In this document: in pieces, positions 22,021 through 36,412 of the stretch | Layout of the letters: every line of letters begins with the position of its first letter | Position numbering within the stretch: position 1 is the first letter of the stretch | Assembly: GCA_030068075.1 (NCBI GenBank) | Contig: CM057837.1 | Coordinates: forward strand, 23,356,589 to 23,420,588 | DNA from: Paguma larvata | Lineage: Eukaryota > Chordata > Mammalia > Carnivora > Viverridae | DNA length: 64,000 nt | Reading direction: 5' to 3' | The notes under the pieces: generated by a model | The model's input: the letters and a program-made list of their open reading frames with translations, nothing else | Database searches by the model: none | Told to the model about the DNA's origin: nothing | Made by a program: the position numbers and the translations under genes

Positions 22021-23480
22021 ACAATTGAAAGATCATGAAAATACACTCTCCTTGGGGTTAGATCCCAAATAAGATATAATGTAACTCCCTCCCTCTTACT
22101 CCCATGGAGTTCTAGTACCTGTAGGAAACGCTTTGCCAACCAGGGTTTTAAGATAAGGTGGTTTCATGTTTGCATATCATAACTCACAAGATCTTTTTAT
22201 GCATGCTCAATTGAGTTGGACCTTTTCCAAAGAGTGCAATTCCTCCCCAGGTGAGTCCCAGGTCGGGCAAGGGGTCTTCAGGGGAAGTTCAGAGAGAGAC
22301 CAGCTCTCTCCATTATCCTCTCTTGATATGAAGGGCAGCCCAAATCCTCAAAAACAACTCTTAAACTCCTCCTCAGTTTGTGGGAAAGGACAGTGTGTCT
22401 GTGTTTTATACAGACATTTGCAAACCCAAGAAAAGCATGCAGGCATGTTTCCTGATAAAGAACACCTCACATTTCCAGGTAGGAAGAGATAGTTGCTGGG
22501 GAGGGGTACTCCCCACATTTTAGGAAACATATGAGAGATTCCACCACAAGATAAAGATGATACCTGGTAAAGTTTCCTGAAAAACTGAAGGTGATTCAGG
22601 ATCGAATACCAGGTGGGCTGGTATTCAACCAGTATAGGTGGCTGTGGTTGCACAATTGTAGAAAATTGCAGGTCTTTCTTACTGGTGGTCGGTGAGCCCC
22701 CTGAGTGCCCCTTATAACTACATGGAGCCCCAGTCCCTTTCCTCAACATAAAGTATAAACACAGCACCAAGTCTGATCATCACCCTGTGATGTGTCCGGT
22801 ACTAGGGCTCCGATATTTCTAATATCAATCACCTGCCTATCACATCAGATTATTAAGGCTGTTAATCTGGTTTGTTTTGGAGCAGATGCCTTCTAGAACT
22901 TTTGCTAATATTATTTTGAATATATATGTATATTTAAATGAGTTCAGGCATGGATAACTCATAGACTGGTGCCCACTCATAATAAACGTTCAATGAATAT
23001 TACATTTTATTGTTAATTTTAGTGGCATTCTCGTTTCAGACCAAACCTGTCATTTGAGGGGGGTGACAGTGGGCACTGCTGAGCCCTTGTAGCTCCATGT
23101 TTTCCTGTGTGAATTTCCCCACCTCATATTCAGGTTTCAATCTCCTTATTAGACTGGTTTGCATTGTTCCATCACCACGCCATTTCCTGGGGAATCTAAC
23201 CTCAGATTACATTGGGATTGGTGGTTTTTTGTTTTGTTTGGCTTTTTCTAATTTTAAATAGTGTGACCTTGGGCAGATCATTGAAGCTTTCCTGCAGTAC
23301 ACTGGCTTCTTTGTCTGCAACAGTTCTGTAAATGGACCTCCTGAGGGGCAATGAGTAAGAGTACCCAGAGAGACCCCTGTCCTGGCAGCAGTGGGTCCTA
23401 TTGGTGGGCCGCAACCTGGAGCTGTGGCCTGCCCTTCACACAGGTTCCCCGGAGAAAGGCAGCTTCTACGGGTCCTTCTG
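22021..23480. other. no gene seen
   Basis: Nothing recognised beyond possible old-repeat texture. Confidence 0.35.
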
Positions 23481-23496
23481 GACAACCTTCTTTTAC

Positions 23497-23527
23497 TTAA
23501 CTGACTGAGCCACGCAGGCGCCCCTCA
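23497..23527 (-). mobile_element. 31-bp SINE head only, between target duplications
   Basis: Only the 5' tRNA-like head of SINEC (antisense, ending GCAGGCGCCCCT) is present. It sits between GACAACCTTCTTTTAC and GACAATCTTCTTTTAC. Confidence 0.8.
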
Positions 23528-23544
23528 GACAATCTTCTTTTACA

Positions 23545-24804
23545 GATTCACACATGGGACCTCCTGGAAGCAAAGATCTTGGAAATGCAAACTCTTATTT
23601 GCGACTTCTGTGTAAGGGTGGTGGGAGTTGTTCATGCTTTGGGGCTGTCTCTCTTCCCTGTAATTTGATCTTAATTTCCTGCTGCTTCACTTTGACCTTG
23701 GGTAAGCTCCCACAGATCTGGAATGGCAGAGCTGAGGCTGGAACCCAGGACAAACCCCTTCATGGAGAGGCCATATATCTCTTCTCAAAATGAGAATGCC
23801 TGGGTGGGCTCTTCTCTTCCTGTATCCTCTCTGTGTGTCACTTGTATGGATCATGGATCACTGTTGGGGTGACCAGGGCTCTTAGCTGACTTGTTCAGGG
23901 TCTTGGTCTCATCGGCAACACAGAGTTCCCACTGCCAGTGTGCACAGCATCTAGTTAGGGGACTAAACTGTTTGTCTTTCTTATTTCCACTTGGAGTTAA
24001 TAACCTTTATTTATTTATTTTAAGAAGTTGTTTGTGACTTTGGGTTTGGCCTGTAAAACAGATAATCTTTCATTCTCACTTCCTGAAGTACTATATTTTA
24101 ATTAGATGTTAGAGAGAAATACGTATGGATCTTGAGGAATTACAAGAGTGCTTTAGTCTGAAGCATAATGTAGCGAGTCTTGGTAGAATAGGACAAAAAT
24201 CTATATCCCAAGTGTTTTTGTGGCAACTTATGTTGGGTCACCTTCAAACTGACTTGGGTCTTCCCTGACTCCATTCAGATTTGGCAAACATGTTCCATAT
24301 CACTTTACCATATTGGTGTTTTGTTGTTTTAAGTTTCATTAAAAAATCGAGAATTAAAAAGACCACTTGGAGTTGCAGAAACTCTCTCGGAAGTATTGCA
24401 GAATCAGATCAACTGATGTTGCAGAATGAACTAGGAGCCATGGCCCTAGGAACCATGAAAGTGTGATGATTAGTGTCGCTTTTCTGTGTGTGAGAATCTG
24501 AACAAAAATTTGTACATGAAATATTTCAAGTCTAGCTAAAAAAGCAGAGTCAGGTAAAGTTACTGTTTTGTTTTTCCATGTACTTTAAAAAACCTATATT
24601 GCTTTAATTTGCCTAACACTGATATCCTTCAAACTACCACTAATCTTTTCGATATCTAGGAAGGAATTTACTAAACCTCACAAGACAAGAAGTTGTACAA
24701 ATTGTGAGATTTTAGAGAACACTATCTATATATATTTCTTGGCGTATAGAGAATAAACATTCTTTACTGTGCCCTTTCTTTCTTTGACTTAGAGAATGAT
24801 ACCC
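23545..24804. other. no gene seen
   Basis: Nothing recognised. Confidence 0.35.
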
Positions 24805-24984
24805 AAAAAGGGAGAGAGGCAGAAAGAGAGAGAATGAAAGAGAGAGAGAGAGATTGAGAACCCTAAGCAGGCTCCATGCTCAGTGTAGAACCCAGCACAG
24901 GGTTTAATCCCACCACCCTGGAGTCATGACTTGAGCCAACATCAAGAATCAGACGCTCAACTGACTGAGCCACCCAGGTGCCCC
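24805..24984 (-). mobile_element. SINEC copy, diverged, antisense
   Basis: GA-rich body and GAGCCACCCAGGTGCCCC head. Confidence 0.8.
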
Positions 24985-25016
24985 TGTGTCCTTCCATTTT
25001 AAAATAGTTGAATATT

Positions 25017-25235
25017 GGGCACCTGGGTGGTTCAGTCAGTTAAGCATCTGACTTTGGCTCAGGTCATGATCTCACAGTTTGTGGGTTCAAGCCTCATGTT
25101 GGGCTCTGTGCTGAGAACTCAGAGCCTGAAGCCTGCTTGGGATTCTGTGTCTCCCTCTCTCTCTGTACCCCCCCACTCTGTTTCTCTCTGTCTCAAAAAT
25201 AAATAAACGTTAAAAAAAATTTTTTTAAAAACATA
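25017..25235 (+). mobile_element. SINEC copy
   Basis: GGGCACCTGGGTGGTTCAGT head and AATAAATAAACGTTAAAAA tail. Confidence 0.9.
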
Positions 25236-26164
25236 ACATAGTTAAATAGTTTCCCCCAATAATTGCTACATGAGGTCATCATTCAGATAAATATGTAATT
25301 CTTGGAAGAACTTGTAAAAATAAACTGTAAATACAAACTTCCTTAAGGAGAAAAATGACCTGGAAATTTTGGTGACTTTTACATCTAAAATACGCTTCTT
25401 TTATTCTTTTCATGCTTAATCATCATATTGGTTGCCTAGGCTTAGGATATCTTAAAGCCATGGTTTATAGTTACGGGTATACTTATTTTTCAACAGGTCT
25501 TCTCTAAATTATGTCCCCTCTCTTCCAAGCAAATGTCATGTGTACAGAGTGGACTGCAGCCAGTACCTAAATGATTCTAGGGAGTGGACAAGAAAGACCT
25601 GATTGGAAGTTAAAGATATGGCATGTTTAACAAATATACGGAGACTGTCACCCATGAGGAAATTCTTTACGGGCCATGCCCATATTCAGACCAAAAGGAT
25701 GGTGATCCAAACTTAGCATGACCTGGAAATGCGAGAGTGGAAAGAAAGGAAGAGAAGGCAGACTATGCAGTCACAGAATAAGAAAGACTTCGATGTAAAT
25801 TACAACCTAAACAAGAACATTTAACCCTGATTTGTGTTGGTTTCTAATTCATCATAATTTCTAAAAAGTTGGAGAATGACTTGCAGTTTTGAGGTGCTAA
25901 CCCACCAGAAATTGTGGTATTCGATAGTTCATCAACACAAGTGTGTTGCCTACTTGCCAGCAACACAATTACGCATATGAAGGAAAAGGCTCTTGTCTCC
26001 GGAACTTATCTCCTCTAACAGGAGGAGAGAGGAAATAAATAAGCTTTTTTTTAACGGAGAAAAAACAAAAACAAAAATGTCTAGAGAGCAGTAAAGGCTA
26101 TAAAACAAATATAGTGCAATTAATAAATAAGAAGGATAATACATTATGACCAAAATGCAGATCG
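25236..26164. other. no gene seen
   Basis: Intergenic, AT-rich, nothing recognised. Confidence 0.35.
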
Positions 26165-27530
26165 CCCCAAAGATGGACGGTTGCTAACGTTTGAAAATCA
26201 TTAAGTATGATTCATCATATTACTAAAGTATAGAAAAAATTTAGATCATCTCAATAGACACAGAAAAAACACTTGTCAAAATTCAACATCTATTTAGCAT
26301 AAAGGGAAATTCAAGCTAATAAAAACAAAACACTAAATGTTTTTCTCTAAGACTGGAAATAAAACAAGTATGTCTGCTTTTACCACTGATGGTCAACATT
26401 TTATTGGAGGTGCTAACCTGTGTAATAAGGTAAGAAAAAGAAATAAAAAGCATGTAGATTGGAAAGGAAAAATTGAAACTATATTTTTAGATGACATGAT
26501 CATATAAGGGAACCTTATGAAATCATAAAAAAAAAAGCTTGTAGGGCTACTAAAGATATACACGACTGAATGTGAAGTTGGGATCCTGAATTGGGCTAGA
26601 AAGATAGATCAGTGGCAGAACTGGTGGAGCTGGAATGAGTTCTGTAGATTAGTTAATAGCATTGTGCCAGTGTTAATTTCCTGATTTTGATCTAACTGTG
26701 GTAATATAGGATGTTAACTTTAGAGGAAGCAGGGTATAGGGCATATGGGAATTCTTTGTACTATTTTTGCAGTTTTTTTCTGTCAGCCTAAAATTATTTA
26801 AAAAAAAAAAAAGCTTTTCTAAATGGTGAAAAAAAAAGCTCATAGAACTAATAAGTAATTTTTAAAATGTTGCAAGATATAAGGGATTTGAAAAAATTGA
26901 TTTAAAAAATCAGTTCTCTATATATTTACTAGCAACAATAATTGGAAAATGAAATACAGTTGCCATTTAAAATAGCATTGAGAGCCCATAAAATTCATAA
27001 TGGTAAATTTAATAAAACATGTACAAGAACTACACATTAAAAACCATAAAATACTGCTGAAAGAAATTAAAGAAGATCTTAAATAAATGGAGAGATATGC
27101 CATGATCACCAATTGGATAACTCAGTGTTATTAAGGTATCAATTCTTCCCTAAAGCGATCTGTAGTTTCAATGCAATACATTAAAAAAAATTCTAGCAGG
27201 CTTTTTGTAAAATTTACAATTTGATTTTAAAGTGGATACAGAAAAGCAAATGACCTAGAATAGCCAAAGCATTTCTGAAAAAAGACTTTATATAGAGCTG
27301 AATAGTCATGGCAATGTGATATGGACATAAACAAGACAAAAATCAATGGAATAAAGTCCACAAATGGATCCTTGCCCATACAGCCATTGGAATTTTGGCA
27401 AAGGTGCCAAAGGAATTCAAAACTTGGTGCTAAAACAACTCAACATCAAAGTGCAAATAACAAAAATACAACCCTTACCCAACACATCCAAAATTAACTT
27501 GAAGTGGATCACAGACCCAGGCAGAATCTT
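26165..27530 (+). mobile_element. old L1 ORF2 3' part, with an internal insertion
   Basis: L1 reverse-transcriptase-region text (CAATAGACACAGAAAAAACA, AGATGACATGATCAT, GGAATTTTGGCAAAGGTGCC), broken by many stops. About 26545-26820 is a separate L1-type 3' end ending in poly(A), flanked by similar AAAAAAGCTTGTAG and AAAAAAGCTCATAG strings. Confidence 0.7.
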
Positions 27531-27535
27531 TGTGC

Positions 27536-27725
27536 ATTTATTATTATTTTTTAATTTAATGCTTATGTTTGAGAAGGGGTGCAGAGAGAGAGAAGGAGAG
27601 AGGATCCAAAGCAGGCTCTATATTCTCAACGGAGAGCTGGATACGTGGCTCCAGTTCATGAACTGTGAGATCATGACCTGAGTTGAAGTCAGACGCTTAA
27701 CCAACTGAGTCACCCAGGTACCCCC
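27536..27725 (-). mobile_element. SINEC copy, antisense
   Basis: Lies at the end of the L1 fragment; head GAGTCACCCAGGTACCCC. Confidence 0.85.
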
Positions 27726-29894
27726 TTGTGCTATTTCAATGACTGTAGTTTTTAATCTATTTTCACTGTCAAAATCCGAATTCACAAAAATTATGTGCCT
27801 GATGAGTGTGTGTCAACTTTTTAAAAAGCCTGTTTCTATTTGCCATTTCTCTGCCCGAGTCACATTTTTTTTTGTGCTGCTTTGAAAGATGCCATCTGAG
27901 TGATGTCTACACGAAGGACCCATTTTAAATACCACCCATCATCTTGAGCCACAGAGACAAAGAACACAGGACAAAGTCCTGCCAGAAAGAGATGGCAGGG
28001 AAGTTTGCATTGAGAGGAACTGACATCTTGTCCCACTTTGTCTAATATCCCAGGCCTACTGGACCCTTGCCCTTACCTTAAGCCGAAAACGATTTTCAAA
28101 AGTCTCTTTGGAGGAAACTTTCATGGGACAATAGCAGATTTTACTTTCTTTCTCCTGTTGGCAAATCTCATTCTTGCTTTTGTTCCACTGTAGGAGGGGC
28201 ATGCGTGTGACCCGCCCTCCCTTGCATATCCCTCAGCAGCCAAGCAGAGAGGTGTCCCACGTGGAAAATGTCTTCAACCTGCTTCTCTTCCCTCATCTCC
28301 TCTGAAGCTTCCAGGCCTGTGACTGAATGTGGAGCCTATCCCCAAAGTTAACAGAAAACCAGGGAGGTGGATAAGCTTGTACATTCTTCGCCCACATTCT
28401 CATACACTTTATCTCTGAACACCCAGAGTTTTGCCCATGGGAAGTTCTCTGAGACTCTGGCGGCATGTGAAGAGTCTCTGCCCACCATTGTCAAGAGTGC
28501 CCTCTTTCTTGCACTTGTTACGACATGTATTATATTGTACACTGACCTTCTGCATGCCTGTCTCACCCCGCTTCAGGAGATCTTCCACAAGGGAGGGACC
28601 CTGTCCATTCACCTCTGTATTCTCGACATCTAGCAAAGAGCTGAGGTCGTGGCATGCTTGAATAAATACAGGCATGTGCACGTGAATACTAAAGAAAGAA
28701 TGTCTGGAGAATAATTTTTCCTTAAAGAGTTCTCCCTACACAAAAGTAGACTAAAACATCCCACTCTAATCCTCATACAACAAGCTTCCATACCGGCAGA
28801 TTTTGCTAGTAATGTCGCTACTTGGAAAACATGCAGAACAAATGCTTAATGGTTTGTGCATCCCATAGGGTGCATCCGTAGAAAAGAGAAAGTGAATGAT
28901 CTGTCCACACACCAGTCAAATGCCAGTCTCATCCCACCCCTACATCCTAACCCTAAATGTGCCAGGTTCTTGCCTCTATTTGGGGCTCCACATTGTTCTG
29001 CCACCAGACCACGTGACCGTGAGTGACTCCCCTTAAGCCCTTTCTCTTTAACTTTCCATAAGTGGGATGAGCCACTGGGTAAACCCTCCATCTGATGAGG
29101 TAGCGGGGATGTACTTCCCAGAGATGCAATTCCCTACCTCCCACTTTCTTTTTGGTAGTTTACTTCTCAGGTGGGGCATGTTGCAGCCCAGATGGGGGAT
29201 GGAACTGAATCAGAGGTCAGTGGGGTGGGGTATGGGGCACAATGAGACAAGAAAGGAATCTGGACCCTGCCTAATCCTCCCCATCACGGGAGGGCAAGTA
29301 ACACCAAAACCCTTCTATCTTACCTTGAGATGGCTCCATGGGGAAGGGTCTTTTCTCCTACTTTATTTGTGTTCAGATGTCACAAGGACCGACAGGCAGG
29401 AAGGAACATTCCAAATATGGGAAGTTTGCCCATCCCCTGTCTCCTGCCTTGTCTCGTTGTCGTAGGCCCAGCGGAATCACGGTTGGGTTTGCCTGGCGCC
29501 ATCTTCATGCCAGACTAACACAGGAAATTGTTATTTAGAGATAAGGGAAACCACAGTTAACACCTTCCCTCTATAATCTGATGGAGTCTCAGAACTGCAA
29601 AGTCATTTCTGTGGTAGCCTATGGAAAAATTAAGCGGATCTCCAGCCCTCCTCTTCAGGGAGGCCATTAAGCCAAGTGAGCCCAGCCATTATCCCAACTA
29701 CAAGCTCAGGAAGCTACAAGTTTCTGGCTTCATAGGAAGAGGGCAGGATTCGTGAGCATGGACCCAGTGGTGCTTCTGCTGTGACAAAGGGGCAACAAAA
29801 TGCCCACTCACTCCACAGCAGAGCACCTAGGAAGAGAGGGTCATTTAAAGCTAGAAAGGAAGGAGTTGATTTAAAATAAGAATATTTGATGGCA
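27726..29894. other. no gene seen
   Basis: Frames near 28340-28680 and 29060-29540 show no homology I can name. Possibly old LTR or L3 sequence. Confidence 0.35.
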
Positions 29895-30115
29895 AATTTA
29901 TAGAGACAGAAAGGAGACTCGTAGACTGGTGCTTGCCAGGGGATTAACTGTAGATGGGCACAAGGGATCTTTCTAGGGTGTTAGAAACTTTCTAAAACTG
30001 AACTGCAGAGACAGTTGCACCCAACTCGGTAAAGTTACTACAAATCGTTGAAGCATGTGCCTGAAACAGGTGAATTTCATCGTAAGTAAAGTTTACCCCT
30101 ACAAATGTTTTTAAA
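29895..30115 (+). mobile_element. L1M 3' end fragment
   Basis: CGTAGACTGGTGCTTGCCAG and GGTGAATTTCATCGTAAGTA match old L1 3' UTR order. Confidence 0.6.
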
Positions 30116-30125
30116 AAATCAAACT

Positions 30126-30232
30126 GTTGGCGTGTCGGACTGGCTCAGTCAATAAAGCGTGTGAGTCTTAATCTTTGGGTTGCGAGTTTGAGCTCCATGT
30201 TGGATGTAGAGCCTACTTAAAAAAAAAAAAAA
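30126..30232 (+). mobile_element. short older SINEC copy
   Basis: GGCGTGTCGGACTGGCTCAG to GAGCCTACTTAAAAAAA; lacks the TC-rich body. Confidence 0.75.
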
Positions 30233-30902
30233 TGAACAGTTGAGTAAACCACCTCCTTCAAAGAAAGCGATGCAAGTCTCACTCTCCTGTGGGAAAAGTG
30301 CCAACCATGATTTTAAAGCACTCAGCTTATATAAAGACTGTATCTTATGCATTGTTAAAAAAGAGCACCATTCCCATAAATGAGGGCGCTTTCTACATAG
30401 AAAATTTTAGTGCTGGAGCGGGGAGATGGCTGATGGGGCTTTGGAGAGCCATCTTGCAATGGGTAGCAAGATCCACCAGAGGGAGCCACGGCCCACGCAG
30501 TGACTGCTGGGACAGCTAGGGCAGGAGGAGGAAAGTCCTCCAGGTTTTTGTGTGTGTGACTTGAGAGCGCGCCCAGCGCCTACACAGGCACAGGCTTCTT
30601 GGTAGCCATGTAAAATTAGGCTGGAAAATATACTTAAAGAAAAAAAGGTAGGAAATAATTGAGCATGATAGCTCAAAACTGAGAGTAGGAAGAAAGTTAA
30701 AAGAAAAAGCCCCAAGATTTTAGAAAACATAGGAGAATGTCATTATAAATACACATGTAACCTAATCTATGAGAGTATCATTTCTCCCTGGCATAGGAAA
30801 TGATTTCTTAAAGAAGGCATGGGAAGCACTAACCAACTAGGGAAAGCTTGCTAAGTTGGAATGCAGGTAGCATAAGTGATACCTTTGAGAAAGGAGAAGG
30901 TT
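30233..30902. other. no gene seen
   Basis: Nothing recognised. Confidence 0.35.
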
Positions 30903-31086
30903 GGGGTGCCTGGGTGCCTCAGTGGGTTAAGCATCTGATTCTTGATCTTGGCTCAGGTCAAGATCTCACAGTTTGTGGCTTCAGGCTGTGTACTGTGTAT
31001 TGTGGAGCCTGCTCGGGGCTCCCTCCCTCTCTCTCTCTCTCTCATTCTCTCTCTCTCTAAATAAATAAATACTTAAAAAAAAAAAA
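30903..31086 (+). mobile_element. SINEC copy
   Basis: Flanked by AAAGGAGAAGG on both sides; head GGGGTGCCTGGGTGCCTCAG. Confidence 0.9.
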
Positions 31087-31139
31087 AAGGAGAAGGCCAG
31101 GTCAACCATGGGAACAGGTGCTTGCCATGTATTGAACCC

Positions 31140-31750
31140 ATGAAGTGTTTTCATCAAGATACATCACGAAGTCCCACAAACCAACAAGAAAGCAAAAGCG
31201 TGTTAGAAAAAATGGCCAGAAAGCTTGAACAGACACTTCACGAAGGATAAGCTCAACGGCCAATGGAAAAAGTGTTCAGCCTCATTTGTACCTGGAAAAA
31301 TGCAAATTAAAGCCACCTCGAGATACCACAGTTTACCCGCCAGTGTCAGCAAGGGGGAATTCCTGGGGGGACTGTGTGCTGGTGGAAACTCTGGAATGGA
31401 GCTGAGACTTTTCCAGGAAATGGAAGCTACACGTATCCCAGGACCCAGCACTTGCACCCCTAGATTTGCACCCAACAGAAAAGCATGCACACAACCCAGC
31501 GGGTCATGAATGAGAATGCTCCCCAAATCAGTAGCAGATGACAGATGAATAAATCATGACAAACTCATGCTAAGCAACAATGAAAATGAACTAAATTCAA
31601 GCATTGCAGTAAAAGAGTCTGAAAAACATAATGTTGAGGGGAAAAAGCAGACACAAGGGAACACATACTAAATGACTCCTTTACTACAAAGTTTAAAAAT
31701 GGGTACAATTGTGTATAATAATGGAAAACCTGCTCTTAAAAAACTATAAA
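31140..31750 (+). mobile_element. L1M ORF2 3' fragment
   Basis: AAAAATGGCCAGAAAGCTTG, ATGCAAATTAAAGCCACCTC and GAGATACCACAGTTTACCC are typical L1 ORF2 end text. Frame broken. Confidence 0.7.
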
Positions 31751-31794
31751 AAACCACTTAAACTCATCTTTAAAAACCTGATAAATATAAGTAG

Positions 31795-32085
31795 GTTTGA
31801 TGGTTAATTTTATGTGTCAGCTTGGCTGGGCCCATTTGTGTTTTGGTGTGACCCATTATTCTGTATGTTTCTGTGAGGATGTTTTCTGGATAAGATTAAC
31901 ATTTAAATCAGTGCACTTTGGGTAAAGCAAACTGCCCTTTATAACATGGGCAGGCCTCATCTAATCAGTTGAAGGCCTGAATAGAAGAAAGATTGACATA
32001 CCACAGGCATACTTGCCAGCATCTGTGACCATTCAGCAGATTTTGGACTTTCCAGTCTCCATAACCATGTAAGCCAATTCCTTAA

Positions 32086-32125
<40 letters not shown>

Positions 32126-32145
32126 CAACCCTGACTAATACAGTA
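31795..32145 (+). mobile_element. interspersed repeat of unnamed family
   Basis: Starts TTGATGGTTAATTTTATGTG, ends AACCCTGACTAATACAG, with a (CT)n at 32089-32122. A common mammalian repeat layout; I am not sure of the family name. Confidence 0.55.
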
Positions 32146-32401
32146 GGTAAAAATAGATGAAATGTATGTAAAAGGTAAGGGCTACAGGGCAAAGACATAA
32201 AATAAACATGAAAGTGAAAGAAAGATAGAGTATTAAAATGACAGGCAATGGAAAAGGAAACATGGAAAACAAGCCAGTATACGAGGTTGATGACTGTGAC
32301 TAAAAACAAGCACAAAACCAGGTCACGGGAATGAAACCTAGTGTATAAAACTGATCATGGAGAAATATCTTCAAAAAAAAAAAAAGGCTTGGGAATGGCA
32401 A

Positions 32402-32402
32402 T

Positions 32403-32430
<28 letters not shown>
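32402..32430 (+). repeat. (GA)n microsatellite
   Basis: GAGA run within GA-rich sequence. Confidence 0.95.
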
Positions 32431-32433
<3 letters not shown>

Positions 32434-33196
32434 AGAGAGAGAAGGAAGTGGGTTAAAAGTCAGTTAGTGGAACCAAATGCAGGAAGAAACAATTTCCCCA
32501 CAGTGTCAAGACCTGTTCCCACAGTGACACCCTCCCAGGCCGAGTGGCAGGGTCCTGATGTCTGGAGAAGCTGGATCCTGGCCGTGGTACCCTTTCCTGT
32601 CCATACATTTGGGGACGGGCTGTAACTCCTCCATCTAAATATTTAGAGGTGACCAGGCTGCTGGTACACAGCCACACCTAGCATATCCCCCGTCAGTCCA
32701 CAGCCCAGAGTAACCACTGTGGATGTCTCGGTGTAGTCTTTTCCCCTCTTGCATATTTGTGTATTTACAGTATCCAGATCCTGTTATATATAAGTTTTGT
32801 ATTCTGCTTTTTTTTTTAAAGATCACATTACATCAGAAGTACATTATTGGAAATTTTGTCAAAGACTTGCTTTTTGAGAGCTACATAATATTCCATCACA
32901 TATCATTCATTGGTTGTTTCGCAAATATTTGTTGAGTGCGTATAATGTGTCAGGTGTTGTATGGTTTGTGTAAAGTCACTGTTCATTAGCAGCGGGTGTG
33001 GAGCAAACGGACGAGTCATTGAATGCACCATAGGAGGTATTTTCTTTACTGCTAGGAGGCTCTCATTGCTGATTCCTGGGTCTGGAGCTGTTCTAGGTAA
33101 TTGAACTTGCCTGTGTGAACAGGAGGAGGATCATTGTATCTTAGATGGCTCCTGTGGGTACGAGCACCGACCCACGTTCTAGACGTCCCCACTCTG
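32431..33196. other. no gene seen
   Basis: Old L1 or L2 texture near 32700-32990 (AATATTTGTTGAGTGCGTAT). No gene. Confidence 0.35.
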
Positions 33197-33302
33197 AATT
33201 TCCTGGTGGAGGCAAAGCCAAGTTGAGGACCAATGCTTGTCAGAGACAAAATTTCCTGGTGGAGGCAAAGCCAAGTTGAGGACTGATGCTTGTCAGAGAC
33301 TA
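33197..33302 (+). repeat. 53-bp tandem duplication
   Basis: Two adjacent copies, from AATTTCCTGGTGGAGGCAAA to TGCTTGTCAGAGAC, differing at only a few bases. Confidence 0.97.
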
Positions 33303-33429
33303 ACAATACTCTTTCGTGAACTGCTATTTTCTTTTCAGATTTTCGGTGGGTGATACACTCACATGGTTCCAAACCCAAGACAGAATAATGTGTACATGAC
33401 AAGGCTCATTTCCACCACTTCCTCGTCTA

Positions 33430-33890
33430 CCGGATACCCACCTCAGGTAACCATTTTTACTAATGTTTTGTGTACGTCAATCTAGATTTTCTTTATGCAA
33501 ATACAAATATACATGCTTCTTCTTTCCTTTCCAACTTAAAAGGTAGTCTACAACTTATATACTTTTGCACCTTGCTTTTTGCGTTTCACCATATTTCTTG
33601 GAGATATTTCCATATAAATACAGATCTTCCTTCCTTGATCTTTATTACTTCTGCGTCGTATTCCAGTGTACGGTTTCCCATAACTCTAACCGATCCTTAT
33701 TAATGGACCTTTGAGTTTCTCATTAGGTTTGTTGTCCCAAACAGGCTGTGTTGACTAACCTCGTGCACCTTTTATTTTGTACACATAACTGCTGGGTCAA
33801 AGGGGTAATGTATTTGCAACACTTGATATATACTGCCAAATTACCTTGGGTAGGGGTTGTGCTAATGTGCGTTCTCACCAGGAGCGCTTT
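33430..33890 (-). mobile_element. old L1-type 3' UTR, antisense
   Basis: GCTGGGTCAAAGGGGTAATG and ACTGCCAAATTACCTTG resemble reversed old L1 3' UTR text. Confidence 0.5.
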
Positions 33891-34622
33891 TGACCCAGGG
33901 TGATTCCTTATTGAGTCAGCAAGCTGAGTGTCTGCTCTGCAGGAGGCCCCGTGCCGAACAGCAGCAACACACGAATAAGCTGCTGCTGGGACTTCCTTTT
34001 GGGCAGAGGGAGAGACAGACTTATTGGACAACCAAGTCGATTTGGGATAACGTGCTACAGCGTGGTTCCGGGACTATGAGAACGCGGACAAAGGGGCGAT
34101 TTATTCTGCAAGGAAGTCTTCAGGGGAGGCGCAGGTGAGCCGGGCCCTGAAAGACAATTGTCGCAAGTTGCCAAGAGGAGGAGAGGTGTCCGAGACATGC
34201 GGGGAGCTCGAACAGTAGCTGAGAAGCTGATTCCGAGGGCTGTGGATCACGTACTTCGATGGAGTTTGAGGCATTAAAATTGGAGAGGCAAGCAAAGACC
34301 AGAGAGAGACTGAGTCTTCACGCTGAAGGAACTGGGCAGTCTTTGTGGGCCTGTCAGTGGCAGCGACGTGGATAGACGGTCCCCCGGCCGTGTGCTCTGC
34401 CCACTCTTTTCCCCTGGACTCCAATCCTCCAGGCACGCGGTCGTGTGTGTCCATTTCACCCCAGGGCATCATCTGATACCTGAACTCAGACCTCACAATA
34501 GGCCCCAACTAGGCCAGTTATGATGCAGGAAGAGTTTGTGACTCTGTCTTGGGTTCCCATTAAACTGTCCTAGAACGACACTCCAGGCATTGGCACCTCC
34601 CATCCTAGCCTATCGCCAGAGT
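33891..34622. promoter_or_regulatory. 5' flank of C10orf120
   Basis: Upstream of the C10orf120 ATG. No clear TATA box or CpG island; the promoter must lie here or in an unseen non-coding first exon. Confidence 0.3.
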
Positions 34623-36189
<1,567 letters not shown>

Positions 36190-36190
36190 T

Positions 36191-36196
36191 ATTAAA
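36191..36196 (+). terminator. C10orf120 poly(A) signal (ATTAAA), one base after the stop
   Basis: ATTAAA starts one base after the TAG, so the 3' UTR would be about 20 nt. A GT-rich stretch (gagtgtcctgg) follows within 40 bases. Confidence 0.7.
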
Positions 36197-36412
36197 GTCT
36201 TACTTATTGCCATGGTAACCGAGTGTCCTGGTCCTTTTCACTCCAGCCACTCTGCCACCCAGGTCCTGGGGTCTCCAGGGCTTCTCAGGGTAACACCTAA
36301 CAGCAGAGGCTTCCTGGTTTCAGGCATCTCTTCGCTCTTGGGTCTCAGCTGGCACCCTCACCCCGCAGCCCAGATCTCTCCGGCACGCAGGCTCCTCCAT
36401 TACGCCTTACCG

